Shown here: positions 1 through 5,263 of the stretch, in pieces
Position numbering within the stretch: the first letter of the stretch is position 1
Layout of the letters: the number at the start of each line of letters is the position of its first letter
Assembly: GCA_002449555.1 (NCBI GenBank)
Contig: DJXA01000256.1
Location: 16,470 to 24,829 of the forward strand
Origin: Atopobiaceae bacterium UBA7016
Lineage (GTDB): Bacteria; Actinomycetota; Coriobacteriia; Coriobacteriales; Atopobiaceae
Direction: 5' to 3'
Length of the DNA stretch: 8,360 nucleotides
Position numbers and translations under genes: made by a program
The notes under the pieces: generated by a model
Databases searched by the model: none
The model's input: only the letters and a program-made list of their open reading frames with translations
What the model was told of the DNA's origin: nothing

Positions 1-38
1 TGCCTGTCCCCCTTGTACGGGTGCGGTTTGGGATGCCC

Positions 39-1817
39 TTACAGCGTCGTGCGAAGCGAGAGCTCGTTAAGCTGGGCGTCGGTCACCTCAGACGGAGCCT
101 CACTCATCAGGTCAGAGCCACTGGACGTCTTGGGGAAGGCCATGACGTCGCGGATGGAGTCAAGCCCGGCCAGCAGCATGCACACGCGGTCGAGGCCCAG
201 TGCGAAGCCGCCCATCGGGGGCGCACCGTACTCAAGCGCGTCCATCAGAAAGCCAAACTGCGCACGGGCGCGCTCGGGGGTGAAGCCCAGCAGCTTCAGG
301 ATGCGCATCTGCAGCTCAGCGTTGTGGATACGCATGCCGCCGCCACCGGCCTCATAGCCGTCCATGACAAAGTCGTAAGTGTGGCTACCGCACGCCAGCG
401 GGTCGGTCTCCAGCTTGTCGATGTCCTCCTCGTTGGGCTGCGTGAAGGGCTGGTGCTCGGCCGCGTAGGCCTGGCGCTCCTCGTCCCAGTGGAAGAGCGG
501 GAAGTCAACCACCCACAGGAAGTCGTGGCCCTCGCGCGGAATCTCAAGCACGTCGGCCATGTGGTTGCGCATGCCGCCCAAGATCTCATCCGTCTGAAGG
601 CGACCGCCCACGGCGAAGAGGATGAGGTCGCCGGGGTTGGCGCCCATCTCGGCCTTCAGCGCGTCCATCTCGGCGTCAGAGAGGAACTTGGCGATGGGGC
701 TCTGAACGGCACCATTCTCCTTGAAGGCGACCCAAGCCAGGCCCTTGGCACCAAAGGAGGCGGCCACGTCTGCGAGCTTGTCGATCTTTGAGCGGCCCCA
801 CACGCCAGCGCCCGGCGCGCAGATGGCCTTGATGTGCTGGCCCTCGGCATTTGCCGCAGAGGCAAACAGCTTGAAGCCGGACTCGGCAAAGATGCTCGTC
901 ACGTCATGCAGCTCCATGCCGATGCGCGTGTCGGGCTTGTCGATGCCATAGGTGTCCATGGCGTCCCAGTACGACAGGCGGCGCAGCGGCGTGGGCATCT
1001 CGACGCCCACCTTGGCAAACGCGTCAGACAGCACGTCTTCCAGCGCGCCCATCACGTCGTCCTGCTCGACGAAGGACATCTCGATATCCACCTGCGTGAA
1101 CTCGGGCTGGCGGTCGGCGCGAAGGTCCTCGTCGCGGAAGCACTTGGCAACCTGGTAGTAGCGCTCAACGCCGCCTACCATCAAAAGCTGCTTCAGCAGC
1201 TGCGGAGACTGCGGCAGCGCGTAGAAGTGGCCCGGCTGCGTGCGGCTGGGCACCAGGAAGTCGCGCGCGCCCTCAGGCGTGGACTTGAACAGCGCCGGCG
1301 TCTCGACCTCCATAAAGGCGCGGTCGTGCAGCGCCTGACGGATGGCAAAGGTGAAGTCGGAGCGCAGCTTAAGGTTGGACATCATCTTGGGACGACGAAT
1401 GTCGAGGTAGCGGTACTTGAGGCGCAGGTCCTCGCTGGTCTCGATGTGGTCCTCGATCTGGAACGGCGGCGTCTTGGAGGAGTTGAGCACCTCGACGCGC
1501 GTGCAGAGAAGCTCGATCTCGCCGGTCGCAAGGTTGGGGTTGGTCTGTCCCTCGATGCGGTGACGGACCTCACCCTCCACCAGGATGGGCCACTCGGGGC
1601 GCACGGTCTCAGCTGCGGCAAACACCTCGGGCGAGCACAGGTCGGGGTCAAAGAAGACCTGCGTCAGGCCCTCGCGGTCGCGCAGGTCAATGAAGATGAG
1701 GCCGCCGAAGTCGCGACGTGCGCGAACCCAGCCGGTCAGCGTGACGGTCTGGCCGATGTTGTCGGCGCGCAGCTCGCCGCAAGTGTGCGTGTGCATGGAG
1801 TGGGAATCTATTGCCAT
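39..1817 (-). CDS. aspS: Aspartyl-tRNA synthetase (class IIb, bacterial type)
   Basis: This cytoplasmic enzyme charges tRNA(Asp), and possibly tRNA(Asn), with aspartate using ATP. The protein is 592 aa, the usual length for bacterial AspRS, and complete. An N-terminal OB-fold anticodon-binding domain (about 8-115, containing GWVRARRDFGG) is followed by the class II core. Motif 1 ends near FMEVETP (168-174), motif 2 is FRDEDLRADRQPEF (227-240) and motif 3 is GFALGLDR (537-544, with Arg544). The bacterial GAD insertion lies between, at about 290-420. The start at 1817 is preferred over Met8 because AGAGGAAGAG lies just upstream, while Met8 has no ribosome binding site. The anticodon-domain positions that separate discriminating from non-discriminating AspRS carry Phe37 and Gly90 (see findings). 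The gene is divergent from the HAD phosphatase. Only 38 bp follow the stop, with no clear terminator in view. Confidence 0.97.
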   Translation of the reverse strand: MAIDSHSMHTHTCGELRADNIGQTVTLTGWVRARRDFGGLIFIDLRDREGLTQVFFDPDLCSPEVFAAAETVRPEWPILVEGEVRHRIEGQTNPNLATGEIELLCTRVEVLNSSKTPPFQIEDHIETSEDLRLKYRYLDIRRPKMMSNLKLRSDFTFAIRQALHDRAFMEVETPALFKSTPEGARDFLVPSRTQPGHFYALPQSPQLLKQLLMVGGVERYYQVAKCFRDEDLRADRQPEFTQVDIEMSFVEQDDVMGALEDVLSDAFAKVGVEMPTPLRRLSYWDAMDTYGIDKPDTRIGMELHDVTSIFAESGFKLFASAANAEGQHIKAICAPGAGVWGRSKIDKLADVAASFGAKGLAWVAFKENGAVQSPIAKFLSDAEMDALKAEMGANPGDLILFAVGGRLQTDEILGGMRNHMADVLEIPREGHDFLWVVDFPLFHWDEERQAYAAEHQPFTQPNEEDIDKLETDPLACGSHTYDFVMDGYEAGGGGMRIHNAELQMRILKLLGFTPERARAQFGFLMDALEYGAPPMGGFALGLDRVCMLLAGLDSIRDVMAFPKTSSGSDLMSEAPSEVTDAQLNELSLRTTL

Positions 1818-1987
1818 AACTCTTCCTCTCGTCTGGACCGCCCCGTGCCGGTACGGGCGGCATTCCTACAGACGGCGTGCTGGCGTAGACGGCGCCGACA
1901 CGCGCGATTGATGAGTGTACTACGAGAAACGCCCGCATGCGTGTAAACTAAGTAACTCGTGAACAAGACACGAACGGGAGCAAGACC
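1818..1987. promoter_or_regulatory. Divergent intergenic region between aspS and the HAD phosphatase
   Basis: The two genes diverge here, so both promoters should lie in these 170 bp. No strong -35/-10 pair is obvious. TACACT on the minus strand (in the stretch around 1915-1922) is a possible aspS -10, and TAAACT on the plus strand around 1943-1948 is a possible -10 for the phosphatase. Neither has a good -35. I looked for T-box features in the aspS leader (an antiterminator with the TGGNACC core, then a terminator) and did not see them; the leader is also short for a T-box. Confidence 0.35.
1838..1860 (-). other. Hairpin in the aspS 5' leader
   Basis: CCGCCCCGT (1838-1846) can pair with ACGGGCGG (1853-1860), with one bulged base and a 6-nt loop. 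It lies about 20 nt upstream of the aspS start and just ahead of its ribosome binding site, so it would be in the 5' untranslated leader. There is no U-tract, so it does not look like a terminator. A regulatory role is only a possibility. Confidence 0.3.
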
Positions 1988-2638
1988 ATGGCGTATAACG
2001 CTGCAATCTTTGATATGGATGGAACCCTTCTGAACACGCTCGACGACCTTACGGCGTCCACCAACGCCGCGCTGGCAGCGCATGGCATGCCCGGGCGCAC
2101 CACCGACGAGGTTCGCCAGTTTGTGGGCAACGGCATCATGAACCTCATCCGGCGCGCCACGCCCGCAGGCACCGGCGAAGACACCCAGCGCGCGGTGTTT
2201 GATACCTTCTGCGCACACTATGCCGACCACGCCCTCGACACCACAGCCCCCTACCCCGGCATCGTGGCGCTGCTTGACGAGCTGCGCGCCCGCGGCGTCA
2301 AGCTTGCCGTGGTCTCCAACAAGGGCGACTTTGCCGTGCAGGAGCTGGTCGATCACTTCTGGAAGGGCCAGCTTGACTTTGCCGTGGGCGAGCGCGAGGG
2401 CATCCGCCGCAAGCCCGCGCCGGACACGGTGCTGACCGCGCTCGAGGCGCTTGGGGTCTCGGCAGACGAGGCCGTCTACGTGGGTGACTCTGAGGTCGAC
2501 GTGGCCACGGCCGCCGCGTCGGGGCTAGATTGCATCTGCGTGACGTGGGGCTTCCGCAGCGTGCAGACGCTCCTTGAGGCGGGCGCCACCACCTTGGTAG
2601 ACACCTGCGACCAGCTGCTGGACCTCATCATCAATTAG
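1988..2638 (+). CDS. HAD-superfamily phosphatase, Gph/PpaX-like
   Basis: This is a soluble 216-aa HAD hydrolase with a C1-type helical cap, similar in size and layout to phosphoglycolate phosphatase and the pyrophosphatase PpaX. All four HAD motifs are present. Motif I is DMDGT, with nucleophile Asp9 and acid/base Asp11. Motif II is VVSN with Ser110. Motif III is the lysine of RRKP (Lys142). Motif IV is VYVGDSEVD with Asp167 and Asp171. The cap lies at about residues 17-85. These residues support Mg2+-dependent phosphoester hydrolysis through an aspartyl-phosphate. Substrate cannot be read from sequence: 2-phosphoglycolate, pyrophosphate and sugar phosphates are all possible. GGGAG at 1976-1980, 7 nt before the ATG, supports the start. 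The gene stands alone on the plus strand, and its stop codon is one base from the long palindrome that follows. Confidence 0.9.
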   Translation: MAYNAAIFDMDGTLLNTLDDLTASTNAALAAHGMPGRTTDEVRQFVGNGIMNLIRRATPAGTGEDTQRAVFDTFCAHYADHALDTTAPYPGIVALLDELRARGVKLAVVSNKGDFAVQELVDHFWKGQLDFAVGEREGIRRKPAPDTVLTALEALGVSADEAVYVGDSEVDVATAAASGLDCICVTWGFRSVQTLLEAGATTLVDTCDQLLDLIIN

Positions 2639-2639
2639 A

Positions 2640-2716
2640 CCCTGACGCAATTTAGGTCCCTGACTCCTAAATTGCATGATGCAATTTAGGAGTCAGGGAC
2701 CTAAATTGCGTCAGGG
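2640..2716. repeat. Perfect 38+38 bp palindrome after the HAD gene
   Basis: The left arm 2640-2677 is the exact reverse complement of the right arm 2679-2716, with only G2678 between them. The arms contain the 10-mer GCAATTTAGG four times in alternating orientation (2647-2656, 2666-2675, 2681-2690, 2700-2709). CCCTGAC occurs twice (2640, 2658) and its complement twice (2692, 2710). There is no T-tract on either side, so it is not a standard intrinsic terminator, although an RNA of this region would fold into a very stable hairpin from either strand. It lies between convergent genes, a usual place for REP/BIME-like or MITE-like elements. Whether it recurs elsewhere in the genome cannot be seen from here. 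Confidence 0.9.
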
Positions 2717-2721
2717 CAGAG

Positions 2722-2752
2722 AAAACCCCGCGCGGCGAATGCCAGCGCGGGG
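2722..2752 (-). terminator. Rho-independent terminator of the small unknown gene
   Basis: CCCCGCGC (2726-2733) pairs with GCGCGGGG (2745-2752). The stem extends inward through GGC/GCC (2734-2736 with 2741-2743) around a GAAT loop, with A2744 bulged. Read on the minus strand, the GC-rich stem is followed directly by TTTT and a further pyrimidine stretch (2725 downwards). It begins about 34 nt after the stop of the gene at 2786-3091. On the plus strand no T-run follows, so the direction is clear. Confidence 0.8.
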
Positions 2753-2785
2753 CCCGAGTCGACAAACTTTTGATGAGTGGAGAAG

Positions 2786-3091
2786 CTACTCCTTCTCGCC
2801 GTCCTCAGAAGCATAGAACGTCGCGTGATCGAAGTTCTCCTTGATGGTCATGCCGTGGTGGAACGGAATGGCGAGGAACTCGTCCACGGTAGGAACCAGC
2901 GGGCTGCAGTCGATGTAGTGGTTCTTGTGGTTACGGTGGGCGGTGTCCTGCGCGCGCCAAGCCTCATAGTTGCAGTCGGTGAGGTAGTACAGCTTGTCAT
3001 CAATGCGCATATAGACCGAGTGGTTGTAGTGGAGATACTCAACCAGACCCTCGTAGTCAATCTCGAGCGGCTCGCTTGCCTTCTTGCCCAT
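2786..3091 (-). CDS. Small protein of unknown function, His/Tyr-rich
   Basis: I do not recognise the family of this 101-aa protein. It is probably real: it has a good ribosome binding site (AAAGGA at 3104-3099, 7 nt before the ATG), its own terminator and no competing ORF of better quality. It has no signal peptide or membrane segment, so it is likely cytoplasmic. It is acidic at both ends and rich in aromatic and histidine residues: nine Tyr, eight His and two Cys (Cys40, Cys62). The central stretch AHRNHKNHYIDC (51-62) spaces His52, His55, His58 and Cys62 in a way that could bind a metal, but this is speculation. The C-terminal part, TVDEFLAIPFHHGMTIKENF (68-87), looks like a folded beta/alpha unit. 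It appears to be a single-gene transcription unit, convergent with the HAD gene. Confidence 0.75.
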   Translation of the reverse strand: MGKKASEPLEIDYEGLVEYLHYNHSVYMRIDDKLYYLTDCNYEAWRAQDTAHRNHKNHYIDCSPLVPTVDEFLAIPFHHGMTIKENFDHATFYASEDGEKE

Positions 3092-3104
3092 GGCTTTGTC
3101 CTTT

Positions 3105-3149
3105 CTCGCAGGTTAGACCTGTAGGAGAACCCCAACACAGGTGTTGGGG
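3105..3149 (-). promoter_or_regulatory. Structured 5' leader of the small unknown gene
   Basis: On the minus strand a 9-bp stem, CCCCAACAC/GTGTTGGGG (3149-3141 with 3138-3130, 2-nt loop), is followed by a short pyrimidine run (TTCTCCT). Downstream, ACAGGT (3122-3117) can pair either with ACCTGT inside that stem (3142-3137) or with ACCTG just before the ribosome binding site (3113-3109). The two folds exclude each other, as in attenuators and translation switches. The pairings are seen directly; their use in regulation is inference. No clear promoter was identified upstream in 3150-3270. Confidence 0.3.
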
Positions 3150-3271
3150 CCTTGCTTCACATATCCATGATACCCTCTGCCCTCACCGCCCGCGCCGATA
3201 GTTACGAAAATGTTTGGCAAGCGGTGAAGAGCCCATAAAGAGCGCACCGCCCATGCACGCAACCTAGCATG

Positions 3272-3300
3272 GAACCACCAAGGACTGTCCTTAGTGGTTC
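3272..3300 (-). terminator. Hairpin following the exporter operon
   Basis: GAACCACCAAGGAC (3272-3285) and GTCCTTAGTGGTTC (3287-3300) form a 14-bp stem around one base. The single non-Watson-Crick position is C·A on the plus strand but becomes a G·U pair on the minus strand, so the stem is fully paired in the operon's transcript. It begins 12 nt after the permease stop. A T-tract is missing, so it may act as a 3' mRNA stabiliser, a Rho-assisted end or a repeated palindromic element rather than a classic terminator. Confidence 0.5.
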
Positions 3301-3312
3301 TTAGACGTTCCG

Positions 3313-4530
3313 CTACTGGTAGTGGAGGCTCTCGACGGGATTGAGCTTGGCCGCCTGGCGCGCAGGGTAGTAGCCAAACACGATGCCGATGGCCACGCAG
3401 ATGCCCGCCACCGTCAGAATCGACGAGAGGTCGATGTACGGCGTGACCGTGGTCTGCCCGTCCCCAAAGAGCATCCCGCCCGCAAGCCCGGTAAACGCGT
3501 ACGCACCAAAGTAGCCCACCACGATACCGATGATGCCGCCCACCAGCGTGAGGCAGATGCTCTCAAGCAGGAACTGCCGCGTGATGTCACGCGCCTTGGC
3601 GCCCAGGGCCTTGCGCAGGCCAATCTCGCGGATACGCTCCGTCACGTTGGTCAGCATCATGTTCATGATGCCGATGCCGCCCACCACCAGCGAGATGGAC
3701 GCCACCGACGTCATCAGCACCTGGAAGGCCAACATGGTGGTGTTCAGCTCCTCGATAACGGAGGCCATGGTCTGGATCCACACCTGCTCCTCGACCTTGT
3801 CCTCGGCTATGTTGAAGTAGTTTGCCAGCCATGCCCTGGTGCGCTCGGCGAGGGTCGACATGTCGGTACCCTCCCGCGCAAAGCCAAAGACCTGGTCGAC
3901 ATTCACCCAGCCGTTGATGCGGTTTGCGCAGGTCATAAAGGGCATGTATAGCTGGATGGTGTCTTGGCTGGTCATGACGTCGGTAGACTCGATGACGCCC
4001 AGGATGGCGTACTCCGCGCCGTTCATGCGCACGGTCTTGCCTACCACGTCCTCATCGGCGTTGCCGAACAGCGCCTTGACGCCCGACTGGTCGAGCACTA
4101 CCACCAGCGCACCAGAGTCTGCCTCGCGCTCGTTGAAAAAACGGCCCTTGACCAGCTTAAACCCCATAGCGTCCTGATAGTTGTCGAGCACGCCCTGGAT
4201 GGAGGCGTTCTTCTTCTCGGTACCGTTGGTGATTTCGGTATAGCCGTAAATCGCAGGCGTGATGTACTCGTAGTCCTCGGACATCCCCTCGGACATGGCG
4301 TCAACATCGGCGAGGGTCATGCCGCGATCGGGCCAGCAGTAGATGTAGACCAGCCGCGCCTGGTTGAGACCAAGCTGGCCGATCATTGATTGTTTGATGC
4401 CACCGATGAGCGCGGTCATGGCGATGACCGCCGAGATGCCGATTACGATGCCCAGCACCGTAAGCAGGCTACGCCCGCGGTTGGCGTTGAGGCCCGAGAG
4501 CGTCTCCGCCACAAGGTCGCGCGCCTTCAT
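3313..4530 (-). CDS. ABC exporter permease, MacB/FtsX family (YknZ-like)
   Basis: This is the membrane subunit of a type VII (MacB-type) ABC transporter. At 405 aa it has the usual length for permeases encoded separately from the ATPase. TM1 (about 22-46) follows a basic N-terminus. A large extracytoplasmic MacB_PCD domain (about 50-265) comes next, then TM2 (267-291), TM3 (322-345) and TM4 (370-388). The FtsX signature is clear: GGIGIMNMML (284-293), followed by the cytoplasmic coupling segment TERIREIGLRKALGAK (297-312), and GYYPARQAAKLNP (386-398) near the C-terminus. Its start overlaps the ATPase stop as ATGA, and GGAGG lies 8 nt upstream (4543-4539), which implies translational coupling. 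Such complexes do not pump solutes across the membrane directly. They use ATP-driven movement to drive export of peptides, antibiotics or lipids through the adaptor. The substrate here is unknown. Confidence 0.95.
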   Translation of the reverse strand: MKARDLVAETLSGLNANRGRSLLTVLGIVIGISAVIAMTALIGGIKQSMIGQLGLNQARLVYIYCWPDRGMTLADVDAMSEGMSEDYEYITPAIYGYTEITNGTEKKNASIQGVLDNYQDAMGFKLVKGRFFNEREADSGALVVVLDQSGVKALFGNADEDVVGKTVRMNGAEYAILGVIESTDVMTSQDTIQLYMPFMTCANRINGWVNVDQVFGFAREGTDMSTLAERTRAWLANYFNIAEDKVEEQVWIQTMASVIEELNTTMLAFQVLMTSVASISLVVGGIGIMNMMLTNVTERIREIGLRKALGAKARDITRQFLLESICLTLVGGIIGIVVGYFGAYAFTGLAGGMLFGDGQTTVTPYIDLSSILTVAGICVAIGIVFGYYPARQAAKLNPVESLHYQ

Positions 4531-5261
4531 GTGCGCCCCCTCCCCTGCGTGACGCTGCTCGCAACCAGTGCGCGCTCCTGCTCGTCGGTAAAGAGCTTGC
4601 CGTCACGGATATGCACGGTGCGGTCGGCCCACGCGGCGACCTCTGCGTCGTGCGTGATGAGCACGATGGTCTTGCCCTCCTCGCGCAGGCGCCGGAAAGT
4701 GGTGAGCACCATCTCGCCGGTCGCGGAGTCAAGGTTTCCCGTGGGCTCGTCGGCCAGGATGACGGCAGGGTCGTTGACCAGGGCGCGGGCGATAGCCACG
4801 CGCTGCATCTGGCCGCCCGAGAGCTCGTTGGAGCGGTGGTCGAAGTACTCCTGAGGCAGGCCGACGGCCGCAAGCGCGCGTTCCGCGCGCGGGCGACGCT
4901 CGGACACGGGCGTGTCGGTATAGGTGAGGGGCAGCACCACGTTGCGCATCACCGTGGCACGCGGCAGCAGGTTGAAGCTTTGGAACACGAAGCCAAGGCG
5001 CGTGGCACGCAGCTCCGCCAGCTCGTCATCGTCAAGCGTGGATACGTCCACGCCCTCCAGTCGATACGTTCCCGACGTGGGTATGTCCAGACAGCCCAGC
5101 ACGTTCATGAGCGTGGACTTGCCGGAGCCTGACGGCCCCATGATGCACAGGAACTCGCCGCGCTCCACCGTCAGCGACACGCCCTTGAGCGCGTGGGTGT
5201 AGCCCGCCGCGCTCTCGTAGATGCGGTGGACCTTCTCAATCTGTATGACCGGGACGGCCAC
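4527..5261 (-). CDS. ABC exporter ATPase, MacB/LolD/YknY family
   Basis: This cytoplasmic nucleotide-binding subunit is 244 aa, standard for the family. Walker A is GPSGSGKST (42-50), the Q-loop is at Gln94, the signature is LSGGQ (147-151), Walker B is VILADE (167-172) with D-loop NLD, and the switch histidine is His204 (LITHD). The reading frame stays open well upstream into the adaptor gene, but that part has no ABC similarity. The GTG at 5261-5259 is chosen because GGAGGG (5273-5268) lies 6 nt before it and the domain begins at once (VPVIQIEKVHRIY). The adaptor stop is 2 nt upstream, so translation is probably coupled. The TYRLEGVDVSTLDDDELAEL region (65-84) is typical of MacB-type rather than importer ATPases. 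Confidence 0.96.
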   Translation of the reverse strand: MAVPVIQIEKVHRIYESAAGYTHALKGVSLTVERGEFLCIMGPSGSGKSTLMNVLGCLDIPTSGTYRLEGVDVSTLDDDELAELRATRLGFVFQSFNLLPRATVMRNVVLPLTYTDTPVSERRPRAERALAAVGLPQEYFDHRSNELSGGQMQRVAIARALVNDPAVILADEPTGNLDSATGEMVLTTFRRLREEGKTIVLITHDAEVAAWADRTVHIRDGKLFTDEQERALVASSVTQGRGRT

Positions 5262-5263
5262 GG

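Noticed and set aside
1818..1920. T-box riboswitch ahead of aspS
   Set aside because: I could find neither the conserved antiterminator core nor a terminator with a T-tract, and the leader is short.
21..1946. Long plus-strand open frames (256 and 370 codons) opposite aspS
   Set aside because: They are antisense to a complete, motif-bearing AspRS and their products show no recognisable domain. Long antisense frames are expected opposite GC-rich coding sequence.
2640..2716. CRISPR-like repeat
   Set aside because: The repeated units alternate in orientation without unique spacers; it is a palindrome, not an array.
3150..3271. Additional gene or clear promoter in the gap after the exporter operon
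   Set aside because: No frame of useful length with a ribosome binding site on either strand, and no convincing -35/-10 pair. Probably simple intergenic DNA holding the small gene's promoter.
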